64,000 bases of DNA, taken from NCBI RefSeq assembly GCF_007004765.1, contig NZ_VIKR01000002.1:310001-374000 (forward strand), given 5' to 3'. The stretch comes from Aliikangiella marina. Its GTDB lineage: Bacteria; Pseudomonadota; Gammaproteobacteria; Enterobacterales; Kangiellaceae. Below are positions 28,011-37,640 of the stretch, one piece after another; the first letter of the stretch is position 1; every line of letters begins with the position of its first letter. Both the position numbers and the translations under genes were made by a program. The notes under the pieces are model-generated. The model did not search any database. It worked only from the letters and a program-made list of their open reading frames with translations, and was not told the DNA's origin.

Positions 28011-28782
28011 AGGCCGATTGAATTTCCTGTGACTTCTCTGTAGCAACTTTTATCATTTCCTCAGGCATCCCCTTGGACACCAGTTTGTCTGGATGATGTT
28101 GCGACATTAATTTTCGGTAAGCGCGCTTAATTTCTTGCTTACTTGCATCTTGTGAGACGCCTAAAACTTGGTAGGCCTGTTCAATAGACGGGCCTTGGGT
28201 GCTCGCGTAACCGCCAGATTGTCCGTTTCGATAAAATGACTGTTGAGCAATCACCATTTCAATCAATCGATCGATTTGAAAGGCTGGTATTCTGAAAGCG
28301 TCGCCAATCTGATAAAGAATTTGTAACTCAGCAGGTGATACCTTACCGTCTGCGGTCGCGCTGAGTATTTGGATTTCTAAAAACATTTGCACTAGGCTGG
28401 GTTTGCGAGCGCAATTAACGATAAACTCACGCAAATTCACTTGAAGATCGAATTGCGGCGATTTACCGAGGTTAAATGCATCGATTGCTTGTTGGCGTTT
28501 TTCACCGCTCAAGCCAAGCTTGGCCATAACTTGCTCTGCCGAATCAATCTCGATTTGTTTAACGACACCATCCGCTTTGGCAAGATGACCCATAACCGCA
28601 AAGGTAGAATCAAAAAATAGCTGTTGAGTTTGTGACGGATCTTTAGGTTCAAAAATTCGACCGAAATCTTGGTTAAGTCCTTTGTCAAAGCTATGACCTA
28701 TCCAGATCCCTAGCAACAAACCAATGGGTCCCCCAAGTAAGAGACCTATCCCGCCACATATTATTTTTCCGGTAATGTTCAT
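27979..28782 (-). CDS. djlA: Membrane-anchored J-domain co-chaperone DjlA
   Basis: A 267-residue type III membrane protein: a short N-terminal helix with glycine repeats (about residues 5-30), a TerB-like alpha-helical domain (about 55-170) and a C-terminal J domain (about 200-267) with the HPD tripeptide in QHHPDKL. It stimulates DnaK at the inner membrane and in E. coli is linked to the Rcs envelope stress response. The length matches E. coli DjlA (271). It lies 26 bp after murU; in E. coli djlA is also a neighbour of lptD, so the gene order is partly conserved. Confidence 0.95.
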   Translation of the reverse strand: MNITGKIICGGIGLLLGGPIGLLLGIWIGHSFDKGLNQDFGRIFEPKDPSQTQQLFFDSTFAVMGHLAKADGVVKQIEIDSAEQVMAKLGLSGEKRQQAIDAFNLGKSPQFDLQVNLREFIVNCARKPSLVQMFLEIQILSATADGKVSPAELQILYQIGDAFRIPAFQIDRLIEMVIAQQSFYRNGQSGGYASTQGPSIEQAYQVLGVSQDASKQEIKRAYRKLMSQHHPDKLVSKGMPEEMIKVATEKSQEIQSAYDMVKKQQGF

Positions 28783-28808
28783 AGTTAGTTCGCTATCAGT
28801 TTAGTTGG

Positions 28809-29492
28809 CTATTGCAACGAGCTATTCAGCTCATTTAACCGTTCTGGAGTACCCACATCGGTCCATTTCCCTGGATATAGCTCTCCGGTAATCAAGTTTT
28901 TATCCGCTGCCGCTCTCAGTAAAGGCGCTAGTGGCGTCGGCACGCCTGTTTCACAGGTTTCAATTAGTGATGGACTGTAAAGACCGATTCCGGAGTAAGT
29001 GAATTTTTTATCAGCGTTATTGAGAATTTGACTGTTTTTTAATCCAAAGTCTCCCGAAAGGTTCTGAGGCGGGTTGTTTACCAAGATTAAGTGAGCCAAA
29101 CTTTTATTCGTTTCCAAAGCTTCGATATGGGGACTATTGGTCAGTTTTTCAAATGGGTAGTCGCTCCAAACATCGCCATTGACTACCGCAAATGCACGCT
29201 TGCCCAATTTGTCTATCGCGTTTTTTAATCCACCTGCGGTCTCGAGGGCAATCGTTTCAGGCGAGTATTCGATAGATACGCCAAAGTCTTGCCCGTCGCC
29301 AAAATAAGCTTCGATTTGTTCACCTAAGTAGCAGTGATTGATTACGAGCTCGGTTAGTCCTGCATCTCGGAGCTTTTCTATGTGATGTTGTAATAAGGGT
29401 TTTCCGGCAACCTTTAAAAGTGGTTTAGGTTGATTCGCAGTCAACGGCATCATGCGTTGACCTCGACCCGCGGCAAGCAGCATTACTTTCAT
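28809..29492 (-). CDS. murU: N-acetylmuramate alpha-1-phosphate uridylyltransferase
   Basis: A 227-residue nucleotidyltransferase that makes UDP-MurNAc from MurNAc-1-phosphate in the recycling route that bypasses de novo synthesis of MurNAc, as described in Pseudomonas. The N-terminal signature LLAAGRGQRMMPLT and PKPLL (residues 5-26) and the GDVWSD metal region (about 105) are clear. Its start overlaps the stop of amgK by 4 bp, and AmgK supplies its substrate, which makes the specific call more likely than a generic sugar nucleotidyltransferase. The pathway is the target bypassed in fosfomycin-tolerant species. Confidence 0.92.
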   Translation of the reverse strand: MKVMLLAAGRGQRMMPLTANQPKPLLKVAGKPLLQHHIEKLRDAGLTELVINHCYLGEQIEAYFGDGQDFGVSIEYSPETIALETAGGLKNAIDKLGKRAFAVVNGDVWSDYPFEKLTNSPHIEALETNKSLAHLILVNNPPQNLSGDFGLKNSQILNNADKKFTYSGIGLYSPSLIETCETGVPTPLAPLLRAAADKNLITGELYPGKWTDVGTPERLNELNSSLQ

Positions 29493-30559
29493 TGGCTGGT
29501 CTCAAATGCAGGACCGATAAGTTGTTCTAACAGCTCATCGAAATCCTTGAGTTCTTGATAGTGACTCGTTACTTGTTTCACGTAGTCGTAGGTCAGTCGC
29601 AAATCCTTCAAATATTGTGGCTTGTTATCGCGATAATTTAGGCGGCAGAAAATGCCCAACACTTTTAGATGTCTTTGCAATCCCATCCAATCAAAATCTT
29701 GAGTAAAAGCGTCAAATGAGGATTCCATTAGTGGTTTGCAGGCTACTGTCTGTTGACTAGCAATTTGATAATAAGACTCAAGCCAATGGATAACTTTGTT
29801 TCTCGGCCAACTAATGTAACAGTCTTTTAATAATGAAACCAAGTCATAACTGACGGGCCCAATAACGGCATCCTGAAAGTCGATGACCGCAAGTTCATCA
29901 CTTTGGGTTAGCATAAGATTTCGTGAATGAAAGTCTCTGTGAGTGAGTCGTTGATTTTGTTTGGTTGCTCGTTCGATCAGCTGCTTGCAGAGTTTATCGA
30001 TAATTGTTTGTTGGGAATCGGTTAATTGAATACCGAGATGTTTATTAACAAACCAAGTTTCAAAAAGTGAAAGTTCGAAAGCTAATTTTTGCTCGTCGTA
30101 AGCTGGTAGATCGGCGATTTTTTCAACGGGTATGATTTGAAGTTGGATGATAATATCGATTGCTTTGCGATAAAAACTATCGACGTTGCTTTCAGTCAAT
30201 CGTGGTAATAACAGTTGATCACCCAAGTCACTCAGAATAATAAAGCCGTGTTCAAGATCAATATGTTTGAATTCTGGGACTTTGATCTTTTGCGACGCGA
30301 GCAGCGAACCGATTTGCCAAAACGCTAGGTTATTTTCTTTGTCTGGCGGCGCATCGACCGCGATATATGTCGCTCCCTGATGTTTGAATCGGAAATAGCG
30401 CCGAAAACTGGCATCACCCGAGACTACGGTTAATTCAGGCGCGTTAGTATTTAACACTGAGCCAATCCACTGAGACAGATTATCGCGCCTTTGTTGGCGA
30501 ATTTGTTCGGTGTTTGCCTTTAGTGAACTAGTGGTGTCAGGTTGACTAGCGGGTCCCAT
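29489..30559 (-). CDS. amgK: Anomeric MurNAc/GlcNAc kinase
   Basis: A 356-residue aminoglycoside-phosphotransferase-like kinase that phosphorylates the anomeric carbon of MurNAc and GlcNAc in cell-wall recycling. The Brenner-type motif HRDFHSRNLM (about residue 225) and the metal-binding DFQDAVIGP (about 245) are present. Its stop overlaps the murU start by 4 bp, so the two enzymes of the pathway are translationally coupled. It is divergent from lptD, with 150 bp between starts. I used the ATG at 30559; a shorter start is possible, since the first ~15 residues are unconserved in appearance. Confidence 0.92.
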   Translation of the reverse strand: MGPASQPDTTSSLKANTEQIRQQRRDNLSQWIGSVLNTNAPELTVVSGDASFRRYFRFKHQGATYIAVDAPPDKENNLAFWQIGSLLASQKIKVPEFKHIDLEHGFIILSDLGDQLLLPRLTESNVDSFYRKAIDIIIQLQIIPVEKIADLPAYDEQKLAFELSLFETWFVNKHLGIQLTDSQQTIIDKLCKQLIERATKQNQRLTHRDFHSRNLMLTQSDELAVIDFQDAVIGPVSYDLVSLLKDCYISWPRNKVIHWLESYYQIASQQTVACKPLMESSFDAFTQDFDWMGLQRHLKVLGIFCRLNYRDNKPQYLKDLRLTYDYVKQVTSHYQELKDFDELLEQLIGPAFETSQ

Positions 30560-30580
30560 GGGTAAGTAAATAACCTCTTA

Positions 30581-30609
30581 TTGCATTGGCCAAGAATAAT
30601 GCCTGTAAT
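30581..30609 (+). promoter_or_regulatory. Possible promoter for lptD
   Basis: TTGCAT (30581-30586) and TGTAAT (30604-30609) with a 17-bp spacer, in the amgK-lptD divergent spacer. An 8-bp inverted repeat TGATACTT/AAGTATCA (30610-30617 and 30673-30680) lies just downstream, in the predicted leader. The -35 match is weak. In other species lptD is under sigma-E control, but I could not recognise a sigma-E box. Confidence 0.4.
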
Positions 30610-30711
30610 TGATACTTATCACAAGTCGCAAAGTCTCGTGCTGCTTTGGGTGTTTTCGCTGCATGTCTTTTCAAGTATCATAGCGTCAGATTTTGTAAAA
30701 GAGAAAAAGCT

Positions 30712-33168
30712 TTGCCAAAACAGGCTATTACAGCTTCGATACCGTACAGACTTAAACCATTCGTCTTGCCGCTTGTTAGCGCTGCAGTACTGGTTGTATT
30801 TTGCACGCCTACCGTATCACTTGCACAAGAACAGGAAGTAGCGGAAGAAAAAAGCGGATTAACAAGTCAAGCGCAATTAGAGGCTTTGTTTAAATCGCGA
30901 ATGCCGTTGGTAAATGGTCAGCCCGATCTTAAATTATTATCTCTATGTCCGGGGGCGGGAAATCTCTCGAGACAAGAGCGCCAACTTGTTAGTAAAGCAG
31001 TACTATCATCATCAACCGCTGACCAGCAAGTTCAAATGCTCGCTGATAGTGTGCCCACCAATAGCGACGAAACGACTCATTTGCTGGGCAATGTATCCAT
31101 CCGAGATCTCGACTCGTTGTTGCGCGCTCAAGAAATTCGGATTAATCATCTCACCGATGAACTTTATGCCGGAGGAGGCGTCTCCCTGGAATCCGAAAAC
31201 GCGTTTTTTAGCGCTGAGTCATTGCAGCGAATGCAATCCTCTGAACAAGTGGATTTGCAGCAAGCTCGTTTTTATATCTTCTCGAACAACGCCAATGGGA
31301 CTGCAGAGTCGATCAATGTCAACCAAGATGACACCATTGACTTTAATGACCTCGCTTTTACCACTTGTCCCGTGGGGGAAGAGAGTTGGCAAATAAAGTC
31401 AAGTGAGATGGCTATCGACCCCGAATCAGGTTATGGCACTTCCTATCATACGGTTATCGAAGTTGGAGATGTGCCGGTGTTTTACCTACCCTACCTAAGT
31501 TTTCCTATTGATAATCGCCGCAAATCTGGCGTTTTAATGCCAATAATTAAGCATGGTAGTGAAGAAGGGTTAGATTTGGCATTACCTATTTATTGGAATA
31601 TTGCGCCTCAGTCCGATGCCACTATCACTCCAAGGGTTATCGAAAATCGGGGCAACCAACTCGCGACTGAGATTCGTTATTTAAGTGATTTGGGTTTAAC
31701 GCAGGTGGATATTCAATGGATGCCGAGCGACGACTTGCTGCAATCTAAATTGGATAATCCGCTACCCGGCGTAACTTTAGATGCAACGAGTGATGAGCGT
31801 TGGTTCGGGGCGATTTCTAACGTCACCAACATCAATAACAATTGGCGTGCAAACTTAAAAGCGAGTCGTGTCAGTGACAGTGATTATTTTAGAGATTTTG
31901 GTTCAGGCATTGAATCATCAAATGCCTCAAGATTAACCAGTGAGCTTAACCTTTATTACCAAGATGACATTTGGCAAATGCGCTGGTTTGCGCTAGGCCA
32001 TCAGTCATTAATTGGGATCGATTATTATCGATATTTACCGAGCTGGGAAGCCTACGCGGATTATACTGATCAATTGGGCTTTCGCTGGCAGTGGGAATCT
32101 CAGTTAACGCGATTTGAACATAACAATCAGAATCAACTAGAGGGTAGACGCTATCATATTGCGCCTACGGTTAGTTATCCGCTCACTGCTTCCTGGGGAT
32201 TTGTCACACCTAAATTAAGCTACCAATTGACTCAATTTACTCAGAAATCTCAGCTCACCGAACAGGAAGCTGATTTTTCTCGTGAACTGCCAGTATTTAG
32301 TCTGGACGGTGGCCTCTATTTTGATCGCCAATTTAGTTGGGGAGAGGAGCCGTTTAATCATAGTGTTGAGCCGCGAATTTTTTACACTTACATTCCATTT
32401 GAAGATCAATCACAAATTAACAACTTCGATACTGGCGTGACCGACTTGAGCTTCGCGCAACTGTGGCGAGAAAACCGCTTTCATGGCATTGATCGCATCG
32501 GTGATGCCGACCAGTTGAGTATTGCACTTGGTAACCGGTTGGTGAGTTTGGAGTCTGGCAGAGAGTTGATTCACCTGCAAGTCGGTAAAACCGTGTACTT
32601 TCAGGATCGTCAAGTGCAGCTTGATACTTCGCCAGCAGCCACTCGGTCTGAATCTCCATGGTTGGCGCAAGTTGATTTTGAACTGTCTGATTCACTGACC
32701 TTGAGTGGTTTTATTGAATGGGATGAAGAGCAGAAGGTTACCAACCGAGCTGAATCTAGAATAAATTTTGAACCTAGAGAAAATCATATTGTCAATTTAA
32801 GCCATAGATACCGAAATATAGTCGGCCAAGAAGTGGAGGAGTTAGATTTTTCTTTTGCTTGGTCGATTGATGAGCGCTGGAGAATGGTAGGCCGCTGGTA
32901 CAGCGATCTCGAAACAGGCGACACCATAGAGGCGTTGGCTGGCATCGAGTATGAGTCTTGCTGTTGGGCCGTTCGTTTGGTAGGACAGCGTTATTTAAAT
33001 ACTCAGTTAGACGCGTTAGGTGTGCCGATCTTCCAGCAAGATAGTTATAATGATGGCATCTACTTTCAGTTTGTCTTTAAAGGATTGGGAGCCGCTGGCC
33101 AATCGAATCTCGATCGGCTGCTGACGACGAGCATCAATGGGTACCGGGATCCGTATAAAATAGATTAA
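30712..33168 (+). CDS. lptD: LPS-assembly outer membrane protein LptD
   Basis: An 818-residue outer-membrane protein that with LptE inserts lipopolysaccharide into the outer leaflet. A signal peptide, an OstA/LptA-like periplasmic domain (about 90-215) and a long C-terminal beta-barrel are evident. The four cysteines of the essential disulfide network are all present: C79, C219 and the adjacent C750-C751. I chose the TTG at 30712 because it starts a proper signal peptide behind a purine-rich site; the longer frame from TTG 30646 adds cysteine-containing residues unlike a leader. It heads lptD-surA-pdxA-rsmA, the usual order, and SurA is the chaperone for its own barrel. Confidence 0.95.
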   Translation: MPKQAITASIPYRLKPFVLPLVSAAVLVVFCTPTVSLAQEQEVAEEKSGLTSQAQLEALFKSRMPLVNGQPDLKLLSLCPGAGNLSRQERQLVSKAVLSSSTADQQVQMLADSVPTNSDETTHLLGNVSIRDLDSLLRAQEIRINHLTDELYAGGGVSLESENAFFSAESLQRMQSSEQVDLQQARFYIFSNNANGTAESINVNQDDTIDFNDLAFTTCPVGEESWQIKSSEMAIDPESGYGTSYHTVIEVGDVPVFYLPYLSFPIDNRRKSGVLMPIIKHGSEEGLDLALPIYWNIAPQSDATITPRVIENRGNQLATEIRYLSDLGLTQVDIQWMPSDDLLQSKLDNPLPGVTLDATSDERWFGAISNVTNINNNWRANLKASRVSDSDYFRDFGSGIESSNASRLTSELNLYYQDDIWQMRWFALGHQSLIGIDYYRYLPSWEAYADYTDQLGFRWQWESQLTRFEHNNQNQLEGRRYHIAPTVSYPLTASWGFVTPKLSYQLTQFTQKSQLTEQEADFSRELPVFSLDGGLYFDRQFSWGEEPFNHSVEPRIFYTYIPFEDQSQINNFDTGVTDLSFAQLWRENRFHGIDRIGDADQLSIALGNRLVSLESGRELIHLQVGKTVYFQDRQVQLDTSPAATRSESPWLAQVDFELSDSLTLSGFIEWDEEQKVTNRAESRINFEPRENHIVNLSHRYRNIVGQEVEELDFSFAWSIDERWRMVGRWYSDLETGDTIEALAGIEYESCCWAVRLVGQRYLNTQLDALGVPIFQQDSYNDGIYFQFVFKGLGAAGQSNLDRLLTTSINGYRDPYKID

Positions 33169-33437
33169 ACTCGCAAAAAAGCGCAAATTCCGCGTAAGTT
33201 GAATCATTATAGTGAGTAAAATCGCTAAGGTTGAGCCAAAAATTGTGAGATAATCCGGGCTTGGCGCGGTTAAAGCGTTTTGGTCGAATAATGGCTTGAA
33301 AAGCCACAGCAATATATGAGAACGTGCCGCACCTTATGGGTTGCTCGTTAGGAATAAACGGCTTTAAGAGTACCAACTTTGCAAAACGCAGAAATGGTTC
33401 TCCGGAAGTAACATTAGAAGTAAAAATTGGTTTGAAA

Positions 33438-34730
33438 ATGAACAAGTTAGTTAAATTGGCCGTAGTAATAGTAATTACATTTTATACGGCGTTATCGCAT
33501 GCAAAAATTGAAATTATCGATCGCGTTGTTGCTCTGGTTGATAAAGATGTAGTGTTAGCCAGCGAGTTAGTTCGCAGAACCAATAGTATCGTTGATCAAA
33601 TCAAGTCGCGTAACCAGGCCGTACCGCCCATTGAAAAATTGCGTGAGCAAGTGCTTGAGCGCTTGATTTTGGAATCATTACAGTTACAGATGGCGAAACG
33701 TGCGGGAGTTCGGATCAGTGATACTGAACTCGATGCAACGATTGAAAGAATCGCTAATGACTCAAAACTCTCGGTTGAGCAGTTTCGTAAGAAAATTGAA
33801 TCAGAAGGCCTCGCTTGGGCTATTTTCCGCGAAGATATTCGTAATGAGATCATGATTTCGCGGGTACGCAAAGGTGCTGTGACCCGAAGAATCAAAGTGA
33901 GTGAAAAAGAGGTCGACAACGTACTTGCGCAGATCAACCAAGAAGGCGAAAGCCGGACGCAATACTCACTCGGTCATATTCTTTTACCACTTTCGGAAGG
34001 GGCTTCACCTGAGGAAGTATCTAAAGTTCGTCAGAAAGCGCAAAATATTGTCAGACAACTCCGCGGTGGCGCAAACTTCCAGGAATATGCGATTACCCAC
34101 TCTGCGGGCGAAAATGCCCTGAGTGGTGGCGGACTAGGTTGGCGCAGTTTGTCACAGTTACCTAGTTTGTTTGCCGATAGTGTGCGCAATATGAAGGCAA
34201 ACGAAGTGACTGAGCCACTCCGATCAGGAAGTGGACTGCACATTTTAAAACTCTTTGAAAGTAAAGGCGGCTTTGAGACTCACTCAGTTGTGCAAACGCA
34301 CGCAAGGCATATTTTGATTACTCCTAACGCGATTCTCGACGAAAAAGCAGCTTATGAAAAAGCTCAGCTGTTGCGCCAGCGAGTTTTGGAAGGTGAAGAT
34401 TTCGCTGAGTTAGCTGTTGAGCATTCTGATGATAAAGGGTCGGGTGCATTAGGTGGTGATTTGGATTGGGCTGATCCGGGTACTTTCGTTCCAGAGTTCA
34501 CTGAAGCAATGGACAAATTGGCCATCAATGAAATCAGCCAAGCGGTTAAATCTGAGTTTGGTTACCACATCATTCAAGTTCTCGGTCGTCGCGACCAAGA
34601 TCAGACCGAAGAAAAGAAACGCGACCGAGCCTATTTAATTTTGCATAACAGAAAATTCGAAGAAGAAGCATTGTTGTGGTTGCGTGAAATGCGCGATCAG
34701 GCTTATATCAAAATAATCAATGACAAATAA
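33438..34730 (+). CDS. surA: Periplasmic peptidyl-prolyl isomerase and chaperone SurA
   Basis: A 430-residue periplasmic chaperone that escorts outer-membrane proteins, LptD above all, to the BAM complex. A signal peptide (1-21) is followed by the N-terminal chaperone domain (about 25-165) and two parvulin domains (about 175-275 and 285-390), then a short C-terminal helix. The ATG at 33438 gives the expected signal peptide and a length like E. coli SurA (428). The 269-bp spacer after lptD (33169-33437) contains a small TGGCTT/AAGCCA hairpin and no convincing promoter. Its end overlaps pdxA by 11 bp. Confidence 0.96.
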   Translation: MNKLVKLAVVIVITFYTALSHAKIEIIDRVVALVDKDVVLASELVRRTNSIVDQIKSRNQAVPPIEKLREQVLERLILESLQLQMAKRAGVRISDTELDATIERIANDSKLSVEQFRKKIESEGLAWAIFREDIRNEIMISRVRKGAVTRRIKVSEKEVDNVLAQINQEGESRTQYSLGHILLPLSEGASPEEVSKVRQKAQNIVRQLRGGANFQEYAITHSAGENALSGGGLGWRSLSQLPSLFADSVRNMKANEVTEPLRSGSGLHILKLFESKGGFETHSVVQTHARHILITPNAILDEKAAYEKAQLLRQRVLEGEDFAELAVEHSDDKGSGALGGDLDWADPGTFVPEFTEAMDKLAINEISQAVKSEFGYHIIQVLGRRDQDQTEEKKRDRAYLILHNRKFEEEALLWLREMRDQAYIKIINDK

Positions 34731-35727
34731 CAGTAACCAGTCGCTCCCCAGAGTCTTAGTGACGATGGGGGAACCTGCAGGGATTGGTCCTGAGCTGATT
34801 GTAAAAGCTGCACAGCAGGAATTCGAAGGTCAGTTGATTGCCTGTGCTGATCCCGAGCTTCTGGCTCAAGTCGCCAGCAAGCTTAGTTTGCCCCTCAGGC
34901 TGTTGCCCTATCAGCTGGGGAGTGATGCCGCTCCTCATCAGCCGGGCCAAATTTGGTTTGTCGCTACCCCTCTGAGTGAAACAGTAACGACCGGCGAGTT
35001 ATCGGTAAAAAATGCAGCTGACACGCTAAAGATGCTGAAATTAGCAAATGATTTAGCCCTTAATGGGCAAGTTGATGCAATTGTTACTGCGCCAGTTCAC
35101 AAAGCGAACCTGAACCAAGTTGATAGCGGATTTTTAGGACACACCGAATATTTTGCCGAGGCCGCTGGCATCGACAAGGTCGTGATGATGCTTGCAACTA
35201 ATGAGCTTAGAGTCTGTTTACAAACGACTCACCTACCACTCGCCCAAGTATCTAAAGCGATTACTCAAGACAGTCTGACAAAAACGATTTCGACCATTAT
35301 TGACGGACTGGCCCGGCTCGGTGTTTCTGCGCCTAAAATTGCCGTCTGTGGATTAAATCCTCATGCGGGGGAGGGAGGATTGCTTGGTAAGGAAGATGAC
35401 GAGATTATTCAGCCAGTCATTGAGCAATTTGCTGAAATTGGCCATCAGGTATCAGGACCTTATCCTGCGGATACGTTGTTCACCCCCCAAAAACGTGCTC
35501 GCTTTGATATTTTTTTAGCGATGTACCATGATCAAGGTTTACCGGTTGTTAAAGCCGCTGGTTTCGGTCAGTGCGCTAATATCACGCTAGGCTTACCCTA
35601 TATCAGAACTTCAGTTGATCATGGAACCGCTTTAGATATTGCGAATGACTTTTCGGCTTCCGCTGATAGTCTCTGTTATGCGATCAACTATGCCTTAAGT
35701 TTAGCCGAAGGGAAGCTGCCAGGATGA
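34720..35727 (+). CDS. pdxA: 4-hydroxythreonine-4-phosphate dehydrogenase
   Basis: A 335-residue NAD-dependent enzyme of pyridoxal phosphate synthesis that oxidises 4-phosphohydroxy-L-threonine. Family motifs include TMGEPAGIGPELI at the N-terminus (about 11-23), APVHKANL (about 125), GLNPHAGEGG (about 208) and YHDQGLP (about 270), with the metal-binding histidines. Overlaps of 11 bp with surA and 4 bp with rsmA indicate translational coupling in the conserved lptD-surA-pdxA-rsmA operon. Confidence 0.97.
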   Translation: MTNNSNQSLPRVLVTMGEPAGIGPELIVKAAQQEFEGQLIACADPELLAQVASKLSLPLRLLPYQLGSDAAPHQPGQIWFVATPLSETVTTGELSVKNAADTLKMLKLANDLALNGQVDAIVTAPVHKANLNQVDSGFLGHTEYFAEAAGIDKVVMMLATNELRVCLQTTHLPLAQVSKAITQDSLTKTISTIIDGLARLGVSAPKIAVCGLNPHAGEGGLLGKEDDEIIQPVIEQFAEIGHQVSGPYPADTLFTPQKRARFDIFLAMYHDQGLPVVKAAGFGQCANITLGLPYIRTSVDHGTALDIANDFSASADSLCYAINYALSLAEGKLPG

Positions 35728-36545
35728 AACCTTTTAACCCCAATCAACATCAAGCTAAAAAGCGTTTTGGGCAAAACTTTTTGACCGATCAGGGAATTAT
35801 TGATCGAATAGTTAAAGGAATTCAGCCTAAACAGGGGGACAATCTCCTAGAAATTGGACCGGGGTTAGGCGCGCTCACTCGTCATGTTTTGCCCTCAGTG
35901 GGTAAAATGACGGTGATTGAGCTCGATCACGATGTCATCCCTAAATTGAAATTTAATTGTGACGGCTTAGGTGAATTAGATATTGTTCAGCAAGATGCAC
36001 TCAAAGCTGACTTTTCTCAGTTTGCTCAGGAAAAGCCGCTAAGAGTTATTGGTAATTTGCCGTATAACATTTCCACCCCAATCCTTTTTCATTTGTTCAA
36101 ACATCTTGAAGTTAGCGACGAAAACCAGGGCATTCAAGATATGCATTTTATGCTCCAGAAAGAAGTCATCGATAGAATTGTTGCCCAGCCGGGAAGCAAA
36201 GCATTTGGACGATTGACCGTAATGACAAGATATTATTGTGATGCGCAATATCTGTTTACTGTTCCGCCGTCGGCGTTTTCACCACCACCCAAGGTCGACT
36301 CTGCGATTGTTCGATTAACCCCCAAAAGAGAGCGTTTACCACTCGAAGATTATGCTGTCTTTTCAGCAATGGTTAGTGAGGCGTTCAATATGCGCCGTAA
36401 GACTGTGCGAAATGTTTGGAAGAAGCGTCTTGATGACCAAGCCTTTGAATCGTTGGGTATACTCCCAACCTTAAGACCGGAAAACCTCAATTTGGAGAAC
36501 TTCGTCGACGCCGCAAATTGGGTTAGCCGAAATAGTTCCCGGTAA
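35724..36545 (+). CDS. rsmA: 16S rRNA dimethyladenosine transferase (A1518/A1519)
   Basis: A 273-residue SAM-dependent methyltransferase (KsgA) that dimethylates two adjacent adenines in helix 45 of 16S rRNA and acts as a late 30S checkpoint. Visible are KKRFGQNFL (residues 12-20), the SAM motif LEIGPGLGALT (about 42-52) and NLPYNIST (about 112-119). The start overlaps the pdxA stop by 4 bp. In E. coli apaG and apaH follow; here a glycan gene cassette follows instead, after a 151-bp spacer holding only a weak AATATC/GATATT inverted repeat. Confidence 0.97.
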   Translation: MKPFNPNQHQAKKRFGQNFLTDQGIIDRIVKGIQPKQGDNLLEIGPGLGALTRHVLPSVGKMTVIELDHDVIPKLKFNCDGLGELDIVQQDALKADFSQFAQEKPLRVIGNLPYNISTPILFHLFKHLEVSDENQGIQDMHFMLQKEVIDRIVAQPGSKAFGRLTVMTRYYCDAQYLFTVPPSAFSPPPKVDSAIVRLTPKRERLPLEDYAVFSAMVSEAFNMRRKTVRNVWKKRLDDQAFESLGILPTLRPENLNLENFVDAANWVSRNSSR

Positions 36546-36696
36546 CTCTAGATCGACTCACCATTTCCTTGAAAATTTCTAACTCCGTTAGATATACCAC
36601 ATAACCCGTATTGAGCAGGCTTTAATTAGATTCAATATCGGACACGTGATATTATGCGACACATAACGATAAGGTCGATACTCCGTGTAGGAATCA

Positions 36697-37590
36697 ATGC
36701 AAAATACCAAAACTTATCCTGCTGCATGGTATAGCCGGTTGCTAATCCAGTTGTTTCGGGTATTCGTCAAGCGATTAATGCCACCCCGTTGGTTCCGCAG
36801 AGCGATTCCCTCTGAAAGTGAACGAGCTGCCAAGACTGGATTGCTTAATATCGAAATTGTTAGTCATTGTTGGCAATATGGCAATATGTTGACTTATCAA
36901 CTCAGTTCTTTTGTTAACTACCCCCCACAAAATGCTCAGTTAACAGTGACCGTTTTTTATTCGGAAGAAGATACTGAAACCCGAGATACCATTGAGTTTT
37001 TTTCCGCGCTAGAAACCAAAAACGTGAAGTGGAATCCACAGCCAATTAGTAAGCCGAAACTGTTTAGACGAGCGATTGGTCGCAATCGGGCTGCGCTGGA
37101 CACTAAAGCCGATTGGGTTTGGTATACTGACTGCGATATTATTTTTCACAATGGTTGTATCGATTCACTTGCGCGGGCACTACAAAGCAAAAAAGGCGCG
37201 CTTTACTTTCCAAAACAAGAACGAAAAACACCGATGCTTGCAGAGTCTGACCCAATGCTTAAAAAAGGGCGCAAACCGCAGTTAGTTGATATCCAAGCTG
37301 ATGAGTTCACACTTCACCCCATTGAAAAAGCCAAAGGCGCTTTTCAAATCGTCAATGGTGATGTAGCAAGAGCAATCGGTTATTGTGATGGGATGAGGGC
37401 TTTTCAAACGGAGGTTGAGCACTGGAGCAAGACCTATGAAGACACGGCATTTCGTTGGCTTTTGCAAACCAGTGGCGAAGCCATCGATATCGATAGCGTT
37501 TATCAAATACGTCATATTATTAAGGGCCGTTATAAAAAAGGCAGCAGTATTTCTCGACTACGCAGTAAAATTCGTCGAATGCAGGAGTAG
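36697..37590 (+). CDS. Putative GT-A fold glycosyltransferase
   Basis: A 297-residue protein that I read as a family-2-like glycosyltransferase. A central segment RNRAALDTKADWVWYTDCDIIF-type (about 129-150) ends in the DxD-like D145-C-D147, the usual metal and nucleotide-sugar site, and a later KGAFQIVNGD and EDTAFRWLL region fits the acceptor side. There is no signal peptide; a basic, amphipathic N-terminus could touch the membrane. It is the first of three plus-strand genes with a GT4 transferase and an acyltransferase, so a role in a surface polysaccharide or lipid-linked glycan is likely. Sugar and acceptor are unknown. Confidence 0.7.
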   Translation: MQNTKTYPAAWYSRLLIQLFRVFVKRLMPPRWFRRAIPSESERAAKTGLLNIEIVSHCWQYGNMLTYQLSSFVNYPPQNAQLTVTVFYSEEDTETRDTIEFFSALETKNVKWNPQPISKPKLFRRAIGRNRAALDTKADWVWYTDCDIIFHNGCIDSLARALQSKKGALYFPKQERKTPMLAESDPMLKKGRKPQLVDIQADEFTLHPIEKAKGAFQIVNGDVARAIGYCDGMRAFQTEVEHWSKTYEDTAFRWLLQTSGEAIDIDSVYQIRHIIKGRYKKGSSISRLRSKIRRMQE

Positions 37591-37640
37591 CGTTAGCGGT
37601 TTTGTTTGAGTATCGCTTTCGCTAGTTTCGGAGGAGCACT

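Noticed and set aside
30646-30711. Upstream TTG extension of lptD
   Set aside because: The extra 22 residues (with two cysteines and many basic residues) do not look like a leader; a proper signal peptide begins at the TTG at 30712.
33324-33437. Upstream extension of surA
   Set aside because: The ATG at 33438 gives a standard signal peptide and the normal SurA length; the 38 extra residues are unlike any SurA start.
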